A DNA stretch of 64,000 nt from Shewanella vesiculosa (GTDB lineage: Bacteria > Pseudomonadota > Gammaproteobacteria > Enterobacterales > Shewanellaceae), in contig NZ_CP073588.1 in assembly GCF_021560015.1 (NCBI RefSeq), positions 4,644,001 through 4,708,000 on the forward strand, given 5' to 3'. Position numbers and translations under genes: made by a program. Under the pieces are notes generated by a model. It saw nothing but the letters and a program-made list of their open reading frames with translations. It did no database searches and was not told the origin of the DNA. Below are positions 7,742 through 17,104 of the stretch, one piece after another (position 1 is the first letter of the stretch; the number at the start of each line of letters is the position of its first letter).

Positions 7742-9238
7742 ATGAGTACTCCAACAAGTCGTAGCGATTGGGAAGCACTGGCAGTAAGTTTACAAATCAA
7801 TGGCAGTGCATTTATCAATGGTCAATATCAAAGTGCTGTGTCTGGTGACACTTTCGACTGTATCAGCCCAATTGATGGCAAAGTTCTTGCCAAAGTCGCG
7901 AGCTGTGATTTAGCCGATGCAAACCTTGCTGTTGCCAATGCGCGTGAAGTATTCGAAGCGGGTACCTGGGCTAATTTACCACCAGTAAAACGTAAAGAAG
8001 TCATGATTAAGTTTGCCGATTTACTTGAAGCTAATGCCGATGAAATGGCGTTACTCGAAACCCTAGATATGGGGAAGCCCATTCAGCATTCTAAAGGGGT
8101 TGATGTTGTCGGTGCTGCCCGTGCTATCCGTTGGTCTGGTGAAGCAATCGATAAAATTTATGATGAAATAGCGCCAACAGCCCATAACGAAATTGGCATG
8201 ATCACCCGTGAAGCCGTTGGTGTGGTTGCCGCGATTGTACCGTGGAACTTCCCGATGATTATGGCATGCTGGAAGCTAGGGCCATCATTAGCGACAGGTA
8301 ATAGTGTGATTTTAAAACCATCAGAAAAATCACCATTAACCGCTATTCGTATGGCCCAGTTAGCCATTGAAGCGGGTATTCCAGCCGGCGTATTAAACGT
8401 ATTACCTGGTTTTGGTCATACAGTGGGTAAAGCGCTGGCGTTGCACATGGACATTGATACTTTGGTATTTACCGGTTCAACAAAAATTGCCAAACAGTTA
8501 ATGATTTATGCGGGTGAGTCGAACATGAAGCGCGTATGGTTGGAAGCTGGTGGTAAGAGCCCAAACATTGTGTTTAACGATGCTCCAGATTTGAAAGCGG
8601 CAGCAGAAGCCGCTGCGGTAGCGATTGCGTTTAACCAAGGCGAAGTGTGTACTGCTGGTTCTCGCTTATTGGTTGAGTCAGGCGTTAAAGATGAGTTAAT
8701 CAAGTTGATAGTTGAACAAATGCAGGGCTGGCAACCAGGGCATCCACTTGATCCTAAAACCACTTGTGGTGCTATGGTCGATCAACAACAGCTCACTAAT
8801 GTATTGAACTATATTAAAAGCGGCAGCGAACAAGGTGCTACCTTAGTTGATGGCGGCAAACAAGTGATGGTAGAAACCGGCGGCATGTTTGTGCAACCGA
8901 CTATTTTCAGTAATGTTAAAAATGACATGAAAATTGCCAGTGAAGAGATTTTTGGTCCTGTGTTATCGGTTATTGAATTTGATGGCATGGAAGAAGCCAT
9001 TAAGATTGCCAACGACACTATCTATGGCCTAGCTGCTGGTGTGTGGACCTCAAACTTAAGTAAAGCCCATAAAACGGCTAAAGCGCTGCGCAGCGGTATG
9101 GTGTGGATAAACCATTATGACGGTGGTGACATGACGGCTCCATTTGGGGGTTATAAGCAGTCTGGTAATGGCCGCGACAAGTCATTACATGCGTTTGATA
9201 AGTACACTGAACTTAAAGCGACTTGGATTGCTCTATAG
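7742..9238 (+). CDS. puuC: Gamma-glutamyl-gamma-aminobutyraldehyde dehydrogenase
   Basis: This 498-residue NAD(P)-dependent aldehyde dehydrogenase would oxidise gamma-glutamyl-gamma-aminobutyraldehyde to gamma-glutamyl-GABA, the third step of the Puu putrescine pathway. The catalytic Cys is in FNQGEVCTAGSRL (about residue 303) and the general base Glu in WLEAGGKSPNIVF. The C-terminal signature WINHYDGGDMTAPFGGYKQSGNGRDKS is characteristic of PuuC/AldH. ATG 7742 follows a GAGG binding site; the 41 extra upstream codons in frame look non-coding. It is transcribed alone and divergently from bauA, and is separated from the rest of the puu genes by about 15 kb of chemoreceptor, repeat and integron DNA. 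Confidence 0.87.
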   Translation: MSTPTSRSDWEALAVSLQINGSAFINGQYQSAVSGDTFDCISPIDGKVLAKVASCDLADANLAVANAREVFEAGTWANLPPVKRKEVMIKFADLLEANADEMALLETLDMGKPIQHSKGVDVVGAARAIRWSGEAIDKIYDEIAPTAHNEIGMITREAVGVVAAIVPWNFPMIMACWKLGPSLATGNSVILKPSEKSPLTAIRMAQLAIEAGIPAGVLNVLPGFGHTVGKALALHMDIDTLVFTGSTKIAKQLMIYAGESNMKRVWLEAGGKSPNIVFNDAPDLKAAAEAAAVAIAFNQGEVCTAGSRLLVESGVKDELIKLIVEQMQGWQPGHPLDPKTTCGAMVDQQQLTNVLNYIKSGSEQGATLVDGGKQVMVETGGMFVQPTIFSNVKNDMKIASEEIFGPVLSVIEFDGMEEAIKIANDTIYGLAAGVWTSNLSKAHKTAKALRSGMVWINHYDGGDMTAPFGGYKQSGNGRDKSLHAFDKYTELKATWIAL

Positions 9239-9258
9239 TCACTAAGGTTTTAGATTTG

Positions 9259-9292
9259 AAAAGCCCTTTATTTGCTAATAAAGGGCTTTTTT
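9259..9292 (+). terminator. Rho-independent terminator of puuC
   Basis: The hairpin AAGCCCTTTAT-TTGCT-AATAAAGGGCTT is followed by TTTTT, 20 bases after the puuC stop. Confidence 0.88.
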
Positions 9293-9810
9293 ATTAGTAG
9301 GTATTCAAGCTAAAGAATGTGATTACTCGCCCTAAACCACAGTGTATAAATGATTCAAAATTAGTCAGATGATAAATTGATTGCAGGATGAACTCACGGT
9401 TTATTTATGATTAACATATCAGCATAGATGCAAAAGCATATTGCTAAAAGTAACACCTTTTCAGCCCCCCTTATGTGGTGAGTACTGCCGCCAAATATGG
9501 TTCATCCAGCGACTATTGTCCTAGTAATTCCCTTCAACTTTGTCAGTTTTCATTGTTATTTAGTTACCTTTGTATTTCTTATTTACTCTTTATTTAACAC
9601 TAGCTTTAAGTATTAACTATCAATTTTTATGTAAACCTTTAGTTTTATTATTGGTTGATAAATATGGTTTTTAGCATTTCAAATCAATTATTTAAATTGA
9701 TATGTTGGCAAGATGTTGGTAATAATATTTGCTGGTTATATCCTTTTAGCTGTTGATGGCGACATTCAGCTAATCATAATTTTGCTAGTTGATATTATTT
9801 GAGGTGACTC
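9293..9810. other. Intergenic region before chemoreceptor gene
   Basis: This is about 520 AT-rich bases without an open frame worth reporting. It presumably contains the promoter of the chemoreceptor. The last bases carry its GAGGTG ribosome-binding site, but I see no other convincing element. Confidence 0.5.
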
Positions 9811-11760
9811 ATGTTTAACAATCTAAAGCTCGGTGCAAAAATCAGTGGCGGTTTTGGTTTGGTGCTCATACTACTTGCAATTGTTGTGGTGACTAGCATT
9901 AGCGCACTTAACTCATCTGGCTCGAGTTTTCTTCATTATAAATCACTAGCACAAGACACGAATATCGCCGGAAGACTTCAGGCTAATATGTTATTGGTGC
10001 GTATTAAGGTGAAAGATTATCTCATCAGTCAGTCCGATGAAGATTTAGTCGAGTACAACAGTGATGTGACCAAAATGAAAACTTACCTTGAGGAAGCGAA
10101 AAAGCAAATCAAGGCGCCTGAGAGAGCCGCGCAGATTACCTTTGTTGAAGAATCATTTCGCACTTACCAACAATCATTTGAGCAGGTTGTTGAGTTGATT
10201 CGACAAAGACATAAAATCAATGACACTCAGCTGGTACCAAGCGGAGAGAGAATGCTTGCCACCATAGAAAGTCTTATTCAATCGTCAAATGATAATGAAG
10301 ATAATCAAGCGGTTTATTATGCCAGTTATGTTAAAGACACCCTGCTAATGGGGCGTTTATTTATGGTGAAGTATTTGCAAACTAATCAAGAAAGTGATTT
10401 TGGCTTAGCCCTTGAGAAAATGACTAATCTGATGGCAACTAAGCTCGATCAACTCGATAAAAATCTTAATCAAAGTGAGCAAAGAAGTTTAATGCTCGAG
10501 TTTGAAAAAAATCATAAAATTTACTTAGCATCAATGAATCAGGTACATGATTCTATTGTCAGCAGAAATAACTTAATTAAAAATGTTTTAGATGTGCATG
10601 GCCCTAAAATCGCTCATGCCACAGAAGACATCAAACTCTCAGTAATGAATGAGCAAAAAGCATTAGGCTCTGAGCTTGATGTCACCATTGCAGACAGTAT
10701 TCAGTTCACATTGATCATGTCTATTGCTGCAATCGTCATAGGGCTCGTTATTGCATATCTTCTTACCATCAGTATTACTCGGCCCATCCAAACCGCTGTT
10801 AATGCGGCAAATCAATTGGCTTTAGGCGATTTAACGGTTCGGTTAGAGAGTAGCAGTAAAGATGAAACGGGTATGTTGCTGAATGCTATTCAAGACACGT
10901 CAACTAAATTAAAACTGATGCTCACCACAATTAATGCCGCCAGTATTGAGTTAGCATCGGCATCTGAAGAGCTCGCTGTTGTCACAGAGCAAACATCCAA
11001 TGGGATTTCTCGACAAGAGTCTGAAACGGATATGGTTGCCACCGCAATGAATGAAATGGCTGCAACCGTTCATGATGTTGCAGATAGTGCGGCAAAAGCG
11101 GCTGATGCCGCTAATCAGGCAAATATTGAATCATTATCAGGTTCACAAGTTGTGGACCAAACAATAACCTCTATCAATTCTCTGTCATCGAGTGTGAATG
11201 ATTCCTCAGAGAAATTACACGAAGTGCAAAAAGAAGTCCTAAACATCAGTTCCATTTTAGGTGTTATTCGAAGTATTGCAGAGCAAACCAATTTACTCGC
11301 GTTAAATGCTGCTATTGAGGCCGCAAGAGCAGGAGAGCAAGGGCGAGGTTTTGCCGTTGTGGCTGATGAAGTTCGCACTCTTGCTGAGAGAACTCAAAGG
11401 TCAACGTCTGAAATCCAGACTATTATTGAACAACTTCAGGCCGGAACAGAAAATGCTGTCTCTGTGATGAGCCAAGGAAAAACACAAGCTGAACATTGTG
11501 TCGCACAAGCCAGTAAAGCCAATACTGCACTAAAATCAATTACGAATGCTGTAAATTTGATTAATGACATGAACATGCAAATAGCCAGCGCCGCAGAAGA
11601 ACAAAGTTCAGTGGCTGAGAGCATTAACGAGAATATTATTAATGTTAAACGTATCGCCGAAGAAAACTCACAAGCTTCAACTCAAACCCGCAGTTCAAGT
11701 GCTGAAATAGCCCGTTTAGCTGAGCAGTTAAACCAGCTAGTGTCACAATTTAAGGTGTAG
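9811..11760 (+). CDS. Methyl-accepting chemotaxis protein with long helical periplasmic sensor (HBM-like)
   Basis: This is a 649-residue chemoreceptor. One membrane helix lies at about residues 12-33 and another at about 296-318, enclosing a ~260-residue, all-helical periplasmic region. Its size and helical character fit the helical-bimodular (HBM/McpS-like) sensor class. HAMP follows (about 320-372), then the signalling coiled coil with its conserved tip [21 protein letters not shown] near residue 488. The start is fixed by GAGGTG before ATG 9811. Its position beside amine-catabolism genes suggests an amine or organic-acid attractant, but known HBM receptors mostly bind carboxylates, so the ligand is open. 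It lacks a C-terminal CheR-binding pentapeptide. Confidence 0.85.
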   Translation: MFNNLKLGAKISGGFGLVLILLAIVVVTSISALNSSGSSFLHYKSLAQDTNIAGRLQANMLLVRIKVKDYLISQSDEDLVEYNSDVTKMKTYLEEAKKQIKAPERAAQITFVEESFRTYQQSFEQVVELIRQRHKINDTQLVPSGERMLATIESLIQSSNDNEDNQAVYYASYVKDTLLMGRLFMVKYLQTNQESDFGLALEKMTNLMATKLDQLDKNLNQSEQRSLMLEFEKNHKIYLASMNQVHDSIVSRNNLIKNVLDVHGPKIAHATEDIKLSVMNEQKALGSELDVTIADSIQFTLIMSIAAIVIGLVIAYLLTISITRPIQTAVNAANQLALGDLTVRLESSSKDETGMLLNAIQDTSTKLKLMLTTINAASIELASASEELAVVTEQTSNGISRQESETDMVATAMNEMAATVHDVADSAAKAADAANQANIESLSGSQVVDQTITSINSLSSSVNDSSEKLHEVQKEVLNISSILGVIRSIAEQTNLLALNAAIEAARAGEQGRGFAVVADEVRTLAERTQRSTSEIQTIIEQLQAGTENAVSVMSQGKTQAEHCVAQASKANTALKSITNAVNLINDMNMQIASAAEEQSSVAESINENIINVKRIAEENSQASTQTRSSSAEIARLAEQLNQLVSQFKV

Positions 11761-11902
11761 GATTTCATTTATCCAGCGAACAAAGATATGGATATTGATC
11801 GAGCACAATGAGGTTAATTGCTATCAATAGCTGAATGACTTGCTATTGCGTTATGACAGTGCAATATTGTTGTTTTATAAACAGATTGCAGTGAGGTTAA
11901 TC

Positions 11903-12736
11903 GTGAATAATCCTTTAGTGACAACTGATTGGTTAGCATTACATCTTGATGATCCTGAGCTTGTGTTACTTGATGCCAGTATGGAAATTGTGCTGGGAAA
12001 AGAGCCATTAGTATACGATGAACTTTTCGTTATCCCTGGCGCTTTATCATGCCAAATGGACAAGCTTTTTTTTGATCATCGATCATCACAAACTCATGCA
12101 ATGCCAACGGCTGAGCAGTTTACTGATGCTGCGCAGTCATTGGGAATAACCAATAACAGCACAGTAGTGATTTACGACAATCAAGGTATTTATTCTGCCC
12201 CGCGAGCGTGGTGGACTTTCAAAACTATGGGTTTTGATAAGGTATTTGTACTCGATGGTGGTTTACCACAATGGCAAGCAGAAGGACGAGATACCGTCCG
12301 CCAATTCTCATCTGCTACTCACTCAGGCGATATCAAAGGTCGTTTGCAACAACATAAAATGTGTGACACTGAGTTTGTGTTAACCCATCTTGGCCATGCC
12401 AATGTTGATGTGATTGATGCTCGTGCAGCAGGGCGTTTTAATGGTACCTCACCAGAGCCTAGAGTGGGCATGCGCAGTGGTCATATTCCCGGTTCGCTCA
12501 ACTTGCCTTTTGCGCAGGTATTAAATGGTTTTAAAATGAAATCGATTCGTGAATTGCATACTATTTTCGCGACCTTAGATACCAGTAATAATGCTCAACG
12601 AGTGTTTAGTTGCGGTTCAGGCATTACCGCATGTATTTTGATTTTAGCTTCCTATGTAGCCGGACACCATCAAGCGGTTTTATACGATGGTTCTTGGGCT
12701 GTGTGGGGCGGAGATGCAGCTTTACCAATAGAGTAG
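11903..12736 (+). CDS. sseA: Sulfurtransferase, 3-mercaptopyruvate/thiosulfate type (tandem rhodanese domains)
   Basis: This 277-residue protein has two rhodanese domains: an inactive N-terminal one (TTDWLALHLDDPELVLLDAS...) and a catalytic C-terminal one. The active-site loop is CGSGITAC with nucleophile Cys about 237, matching the CGSG(V/I)TA loop of 3-mercaptopyruvate sulfurtransferases. It would transfer sulfane sulfur to cyanide, thiols or proteins. I place the start at GTG 11903 (VNNPLVTTDWL) after a GAGG site, because the family begins here; the upstream frame to 11840 reads as non-coding. The hairpin at 12753-12780 probably ends transcription. Confidence 0.82.
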   Translation: MNNPLVTTDWLALHLDDPELVLLDASMEIVLGKEPLVYDELFVIPGALSCQMDKLFFDHRSSQTHAMPTAEQFTDAAQSLGITNNSTVVIYDNQGIYSAPRAWWTFKTMGFDKVFVLDGGLPQWQAEGRDTVRQFSSATHSGDIKGRLQQHKMCDTEFVLTHLGHANVDVIDARAAGRFNGTSPEPRVGMRSGHIPGSLNLPFAQVLNGFKMKSIRELHTIFATLDTSNNAQRVFSCGSGITACILILASYVAGHHQAVLYDGSWAVWGGDAALPIE

Positions 12737-12752
12737 GGCCAATATTACTGTC

Positions 12753-12780
12753 ATTCCGGCATTATTTTTTGAGCCGGAAT
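12753..12780. repeat. ATTCCGGC...GCCGGAAT hairpin element
   Basis: Inverted arms ATTCCGGC and GCCGGAAT surround a 12-base T-rich loop. The same module recurs in opposite orientation at about 23.96 and 24.13 kb, each time next to the CACTAACGTCGTGG repeat, so it belongs to the dispersed repeat family. It may also terminate sseA. Confidence 0.7.
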
Positions 12781-12789
12781 CCAGCTTTT

Positions 12790-13275
12790 TTATGGCCTAC
12801 GGCAACTAACGTCGTGGTGCTTTGCTCATAGCAGAGTAAGAGCAAACCAACGGCTGTTGCCTCTTTAGCCTTTTTAAATAAATCGGCCCGGCCGCTCGGC
12901 AATATTTTCCCTATTCATTTAAACAACAGATACGAAAAGGTCGCCATGGGGGTTGAGCCAGCCTTTGGCTTAATTTGATTTCCGCTTCGGCCATCTTATT
13001 AATAAATAGTGAAAATACTAACGCTTCCTATGGGAATCTGATGTGAATGGATTCACGAATGTCGTGGTGGCATGGATGCTAAAGAACGACATTCCTCCTC
13101 GAAAGCGAGCGGGCATCTGATAGACAGGATGTCTGAATACCTTAAAGCACATGGTCAATGATGTTCCCGACATCATTATGACATTTCCAATATCCATATA
13201 GGTTAGATGTGCGAGAAAGGCCATGTCAGGCTCACGCATTCTTTTATAAAGAGTCTTCAACGCACTCAATCAAAA
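12790..13275 (+). repeat. Dispersed Shewanella-type repeat, copy A (divergent)
   Basis: This is the first of four copies in the window. Conserved blocks are TATGGCCTACGGCAACTAAC, CAACGGCTGTTGCCTC, GAAAAGGTCGCCATGGGG, GCTTCGGCC and ACTAACGCTTCC, followed by hairpins and a TCTTCAACG tail. Copy A is the most diverged and carries extra sequence in its 3' half. No open frame is conserved between copies, so it is not a gene. See copies B, C and D. Confidence 0.7.
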
Positions 13276-13470
13276 TGAAACCGGATGGTTAAAGCAGCAA
13301 CATAATCTAAAAGCTATATAGTCCAACGACCTGCAATGAGAGGTATTTGGCAATAATATTCAGTTAGAGTCTGATTAATCAATATCATCGAGGAATTGAA
13401 ATTATTTACTTGTGAATAATGAACTTGTTGTGCTAATTTTTTGCCAACTCAACATCATGATGGAATATGA

Positions 13471-14187
13471 ATGCGTTATCTACTGCTCGCTATGCTGCTA
13501 ACCTTAACCGGTTGTGCAAGCAAACAGCCTCCTTTCAGTCTTGTTATCGATCCTTTACTTCCCAATACCATTAATTATAACGGTGAAATTAACCCAGACA
13601 ATGTTGCCGCCTTTGAAAAAGGTATAGCAAATAGCTCAACTCAAATCACCTCATTGGTTATTACTAGTGGTGGGGGCGATGTGTTTGCTGGAATACGATT
13701 AGGTGCATTGGTATATCGGCATAAATTAAAGGTCACAGTCGATAAAGTCTGTGCGTCATCTTGTGCTAATTATGTTGTAACGGCCAGTGATGATGTGACG
13801 ATAAAACAAGATGCCCTGTTAGGTTGGCATGGTGGGGCGTTACAACCACTATTATACGGCTCGGAAGACTTAAGTAAGTACAGCAAAACTATGGTTGAAT
13901 ATATTTTGCAGTGGGAACAAGCCGAACGTGTATTTTTTGACAAGGTTAAGGTTAATCAAGCTGTCACAGTATTGGGGATGATGCCAGGCTTAAAAGATAA
14001 ACGAAACACGCCATTATACAGTTATGATCAGCAGACGTTAAAAGCGTTAGGTTTACATATTACTTTTGAAGACAAGCAAGCAACGCTTTCTAAAACCGGC
14101 GAAGAAATAGTACAAATATTTAGCTTAAGCTCTGAAGTGTTAGACACTTTACTGATGCAGCATGCTCAAAGGTTGCAGCAATTATAA
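13471..14187 (+). CDS. ClpP/crotonase-fold lipoprotein (COG3904-like)
   Basis: This 238-residue protein has a lipoprotein signal peptide (LLAMLLTLTGCASK; Cys about residue 15). Its soluble domain is recognisable as ClpP-like: the oxyanion strand VITSGGGDVFAGIRLG and the helix start KVCASSCANYVVTASDDV. There the Ser of SSC takes the place of the ClpP nucleophile, and GWHGG follows as a possible His-bearing segment. Periplasmic proteins of this type are uncharacterised; a role as membrane-tethered protease is possible but not shown. It is monocistronic, with repeat copy A upstream and a HAD phosphatase downstream. Confidence 0.72.
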   Translation: MRYLLLAMLLTLTGCASKQPPFSLVIDPLLPNTINYNGEINPDNVAAFEKGIANSSTQITSLVITSGGGDVFAGIRLGALVYRHKLKVTVDKVCASSCANYVVTASDDVTIKQDALLGWHGGALQPLLYGSEDLSKYSKTMVEYILQWEQAERVFFDKVKVNQAVTVLGMMPGLKDKRNTPLYSYDQQTLKALGLHITFEDKQATLSKTGEEIVQIFSLSSEVLDTLLMQHAQRLQQL

Positions 14188-14343
14188 TTGAGTAGCATAT
14201 TTTATTTTTCAGTTAATAAGTGTCATGACATCGAATCTGAATCGAAGCAGACAATTTATATACATTCAATCAATAGATTGTGAGTCACTTAATCATAGCC
14301 ATAAGCTATAGCCATAAAAGCTAATGCATTAAAGGAAATTAAA

Positions 14344-14940
14344 GTGAATTTAGCCTTATTTGATTTTGATGGCACGATTACGAATGCCGATATGTATAGT
14401 AAATTTTTACGTTACTCGACCACAGGTGCTCGATTAATAGTAGGTAATGTGTTGCTCGCTCCTTTTGTGATTATGTATAAATTGGGCATACTTCCTGCCA
14501 ATAAAATGCGCCCCATTGCTAGTTTTGTCGCTTTTTATCAAAAAGAACACCATGCGCTTGATGCAATGGGATTGGATTTTACCAAACAAGTTATTCCTCA
14601 GTTCATTCGATCTCACGCACTGGATAAAATTCGCTGGCATAAAGATAACGGCGATCATGTTGTTGTGGTATCTGCATCCATTGATATCTATTTAAAGCAT
14701 TGGTGTAATGAATTAGGAGTGATGTTGATTTGTAGTGAGTTAGCGGTAAACAATGGCAAATTATCTGGCTTTTATACCTCAGGCGATTGTAGTGAAAAAA
14801 TGAAATCTAAACGGATCTGTGAACGTTTTAATTTAGATCATTATGATTGTGTTTATGCTTACGGCGATACCGCTGAAGATTTAGATATGTTGAGTATTGC
14901 TGATGAGAAATACATGAATTGGGTAAAGGTTAAAGATTAA
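14344..14940 (+). CDS. HAD-superfamily (subclass IB) phosphatase, SerB-like
   Basis: This 198-residue haloacid-dehalogenase hydrolase starts almost directly with the catalytic motif LFDFDGTIT (nucleophile D8). Motif II is VVVSASIDIYL, the Lys of motif III falls within CSEKMKSKRICERF, and motif IV is YAYGDTAEDLDML. Subclass IB includes phosphoserine phosphatases and lipid-phosphate phosphatases; the hydrophobic stretch GARLIVGNVLLAPFVIMYKLGIL recalls the latter group. The substrate cannot be decided. The start is GTG 14344, with TAAAGGAA eight bases upstream. It is monocistronic. Confidence 0.8.
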   Translation: MNLALFDFDGTITNADMYSKFLRYSTTGARLIVGNVLLAPFVIMYKLGILPANKMRPIASFVAFYQKEHHALDAMGLDFTKQVIPQFIRSHALDKIRWHKDNGDHVVVVSASIDIYLKHWCNELGVMLICSELAVNNGKLSGFYTSGDCSEKMKSKRICERFNLDHYDCVYAYGDTAEDLDMLSIADEKYMNWVKVKD

Positions 14941-14993
14941 ATTAGACTCATTTTACAATAAGTCGCTAACGCATTGTTGCCCCAAAGTTGGTT

Positions 14994-15325
14994 AGGCTAT
15001 GACCTGCGGCCACTAACGTCGTGGTGCTTCGCCCACACCAGACCAAGAGGAAATCAACGGCTATTCCCTCTTTACTCTTTATAAATGAATTAGCCCAGCC
15101 GCCCCGCAACATTTTCGCTATTTACAAAACAACAGCAGCGAAAAGGTCGCAATGGGGATTGAACAAGCTTTTAATTTCATTTGAAACCTGCTTCGGCCTA
15201 TCTTGTAATAAGGAGTGAAAATGCTAACGCTTCCGATAGGCCATCCCTTCCCCTCGAAAACTAGCTGGCCGTCCATGGCCAGCTCAAGTAATTTTCTTCA
15301 ACGTCACAAGTCCAGAGTTGAATTT
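14994..15325 (+). repeat. Dispersed repeat, copy B
   Basis: This copy matches C closely over about 300 bp: CCTGCGGCCACTAACGTCGT, CGCTTCGCCCACACCAGACC, AACAACAGCAGCGAAAAGGT, GAAACCTGCTTCGGCC, ATGCTAACGCTTCC. It ends with an 8-bp hairpin AGCTGGCC-GTCCAT-GGCCAGCT at 15263-15284 and the tail TTTTCTTCAACGTC...CAGAGTTGAAT. The frame opened inside it (15021-15218) is not conserved in other copies. Confidence 0.82.
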
Positions 15326-15370
15326 GTACATTTTCAATTAAGCAGACAAATTCATTTATTCCCCTAGGTT

Positions 15371-15675
15371 TAGGCTATGGCCTGCGGTCACTAACGTCGT
15401 GGCGCTTCGCCCACACCAGACCAAGAGGAAATCAACGGCTATTCCCTCTTGGAACTCCCAGCCGCCCCGCAACATTTTCGCGATTTACAAAACAACAGCT
15501 GCGAAAAGGTCGCCATGGGGATTGATCCAGCTTTTAACTTCATTTGAAACCTGCTTCGGCCTTATTCGAAAATACTAACGCTTCCGATGGTACATCCTGT
15601 ACCGCGAAAGCTAAGCTCACATCCATGTGAGCTTCACGCTATTTTCTTCAACGTCCTCAAGTTCAGAGTTGAATC
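15371..15675 (+). repeat. Dispersed repeat, copy C
   Basis: This is a direct-orientation neighbour of copy B, about 45 bp downstream, and more compact. Its 3' hairpin is AAGCTCAC-ATCCAT-GTGAGCTT (15613-15634): the loop is the same as in B, but the stem sequence is different and still fully paired. The same TTTTCTTCAACGTC tail follows. Confidence 0.82.
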
Positions 15676-16020
15676 ACGCCAATTGCAAGCAAGGTATGCA
15701 AATCATTTATGCCCCAAAACGTGTCACTGTTCGAAGGCTTGCTCTTGTTTAGTCTGATAGTTTGAGATACATAAAGTAATGAATACCAAAAAGTATGACC
15801 TGCCCATGAGGGATTTCAAAAATCGTTACAGTGAAACAGACTTGCCTAGTCTGATTCACGCGCCGAACACTGTCATTTTACGCAGGCTTTGGACTAACGC
15901 GCTTTTGCCCCAAAGCTTGTTTCGTACACATGATCAAAAACTTTCATCTACTGAGCATCGACCAAAATTTAGTAATGATATAAAGTGCCCAGTATTGTTA
16001 CTGAATTAGAGCAAATTCCC
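15676..16020. other. Intergenic region after repeat C
   Basis: This stretch contains a 76-codon open frame (15779-16009) without a ribosome-binding site or recognisable features, which I do not accept as a gene. The phrase TTGCCCCAAAGCTTGTT near 15905 recurs in varied form near 14975 and 16695; its meaning is unclear. Confidence 0.4.
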
Positions 16021-16539
16021 ATGCTTTTTAAAAAGATGTTACTTGCAGCGTTTATCTTAGTTTCAGGATTTGTGGGCCTCCTGGTCGGTTTATTTTACTC
16101 TTCTTCGAATATTGATATCTTGTTCAATAGAGCACAGGTAATAACGTCGGTACTTGCTTCGATTGCGACTGTTCTGGGAGTTGCGTTGGCGTATCTCGCT
16201 CTTAATGCATGGAAGTCCCAGTTAATAGGAAGCCACATTTATAACCAATCCTCAGAACTTCTAGACGCGTTGCTAACCACATTAACCATCGCTTTCAACA
16301 AAGATACACCTATCATTGGTAACCAAAAGTTCGGTGAAACAGGATCAAGAATAACCAGACTAAGTCTTGACTTACGGTTAAAAAAATTTGAGCCAGAGAT
16401 ATTAACTAAAATATCCCATGTTCAATCAATGATTGCTGAAGATGTAAGGGATAGCGGCGTCATTTCCGACAAAACTATTTCAACACTCCTAACCATTATA
16501 AATGAACTGGGGCGAAATCTTAATCATCAGTTTAAATAA
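16021..16539 (+). CDS. Hypothetical membrane protein with two N-terminal helices
   Basis: This 172-residue product has two adjacent transmembrane helices (about residues 6-27 and 38-60, the second reaching GVALAYLALNAWKSQ). A cytosolic helical domain without known motifs follows. The LALNAWKSQ... helical tail resembles small uncharacterised membrane proteins from accessory DNA. The start is uncertain: I prefer ATG 16021 because the hydrophobic helix then begins immediately; the frame also opens at GTG 15985. Neither has a strong binding site. No attC site follows it, so it is probably not an integron cassette. Confidence 0.55.
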   Translation: MLFKKMLLAAFILVSGFVGLLVGLFYSSSNIDILFNRAQVITSVLASIATVLGVALAYLALNAWKSQLIGSHIYNQSSELLDALLTTLTIAFNKDTPIIGNQKFGETGSRITRLSLDLRLKKFEPEILTKISHVQSMIAEDVRDSGVISDKTISTLLTIINELGRNLNHQFK

Positions 16540-17085
16540 CAGGAAGTAAAGAAAAAGTAAGGGAAAAGGTAGCATCCTTAAGTTCATCACGACTCAGTTC
16601 TTGGGATTATTTTTATTTATTCGAAATGAAGATAATTCCGCAAAAACTCAGCTCGCTTTTTGTCCATTTTCAAGTTAGGGTGGCCAACACATTTCTGCCC
16701 CAAAGCTTCTTAGCACTTGTTTAGTGAGTCGAAAACTGACGAATGAGTTGCCCTACAAAATCTCATCTATTTACCTAATGTTTGGCCCCACCGTAAAACG
16801 ACTAACAATGTATGGGTATACAGTCGTATTTAAATTTAGATGTTTTTAAGTGTTTTTACACTCATTAGTTTGTGCGTTTATACAGCCTAAAATTAACAAA
16901 ACCCTTTAAAATCATTTGTATATACTTTTCCAAAATTAGTTAATAGGTTTGGAAAACGCGCATGCGCGTTTTTCCAGATGGTGTATTGGATGAAAGACTG
17001 ATAAGTTCTTTGCATACAGGTAGTTAACTGTGCGCGTTTTCACTGGTCTAATGAGGCAAACAGCGCAGCGCATAAATACTAAGAC
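16540..17085. other. Intergenic region upstream of the cassette array
   Basis: This is about 545 AT-rich bases with no credible gene. They include the 20-bp palindrome at 16953-16972 and, at 17022-17092, GTTAAC...GTTAGCT, which could be a degenerate attC or an attI-like site at the left end of the cassette array. No integrase gene is present here or elsewhere in the window. Confidence 0.45.
16953..16972. repeat. Perfect 20-bp GC-centred palindrome
   Basis: AAAACGCGCATGCGCGTTTT, bounded by GG and TTCC, lies in otherwise AT-rich DNA about 115 bp before the first cassette boundary. It could form a strong cruciform or bind a dimeric protein. A terminator role on either strand is weaker because no loop is present. 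Confidence 0.55.
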
Positions 17086-17092
17086 GTTAGCT
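17086..17092 (+). repeat. Core recombination box (GTTAGCT), left boundary of cassette 1
   Basis: GTTAGCT matches the integron R' consensus GTTRRRY and is identical to the R' box of attC1 at 17989. Cassette 1 would therefore run from here to 17989, and its ATG lies 12 bases downstream, as is typical of gene cassettes. Whether the sequence to its left is attI or a degenerate attC is undecided. Confidence 0.6.
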
Positions 17093-17104
17093 TTACGAGG
17101 GAAT

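Noticed and set aside
13018..13269. 83-codon minus-strand frame in repeat copy A
   Set aside because: It lies in the divergent tail of the repeat with no binding site or recognisable protein character.
14969..14996. CTAAC...GTTAG pair resembling a very short attC
   Set aside because: No inner complementary arms and no cassette gene in register; box match alone is weak.
15021..15218. 65-codon frame inside repeat copy B
   Set aside because: It is not conserved in copies A, C and D, has no ribosome-binding site, and is a by-product of the repeat.
15779..16009. 76-codon frame after repeat C
   Set aside because: No ribosome-binding site, no domain, and it overlaps the possible GTG start of the next gene.
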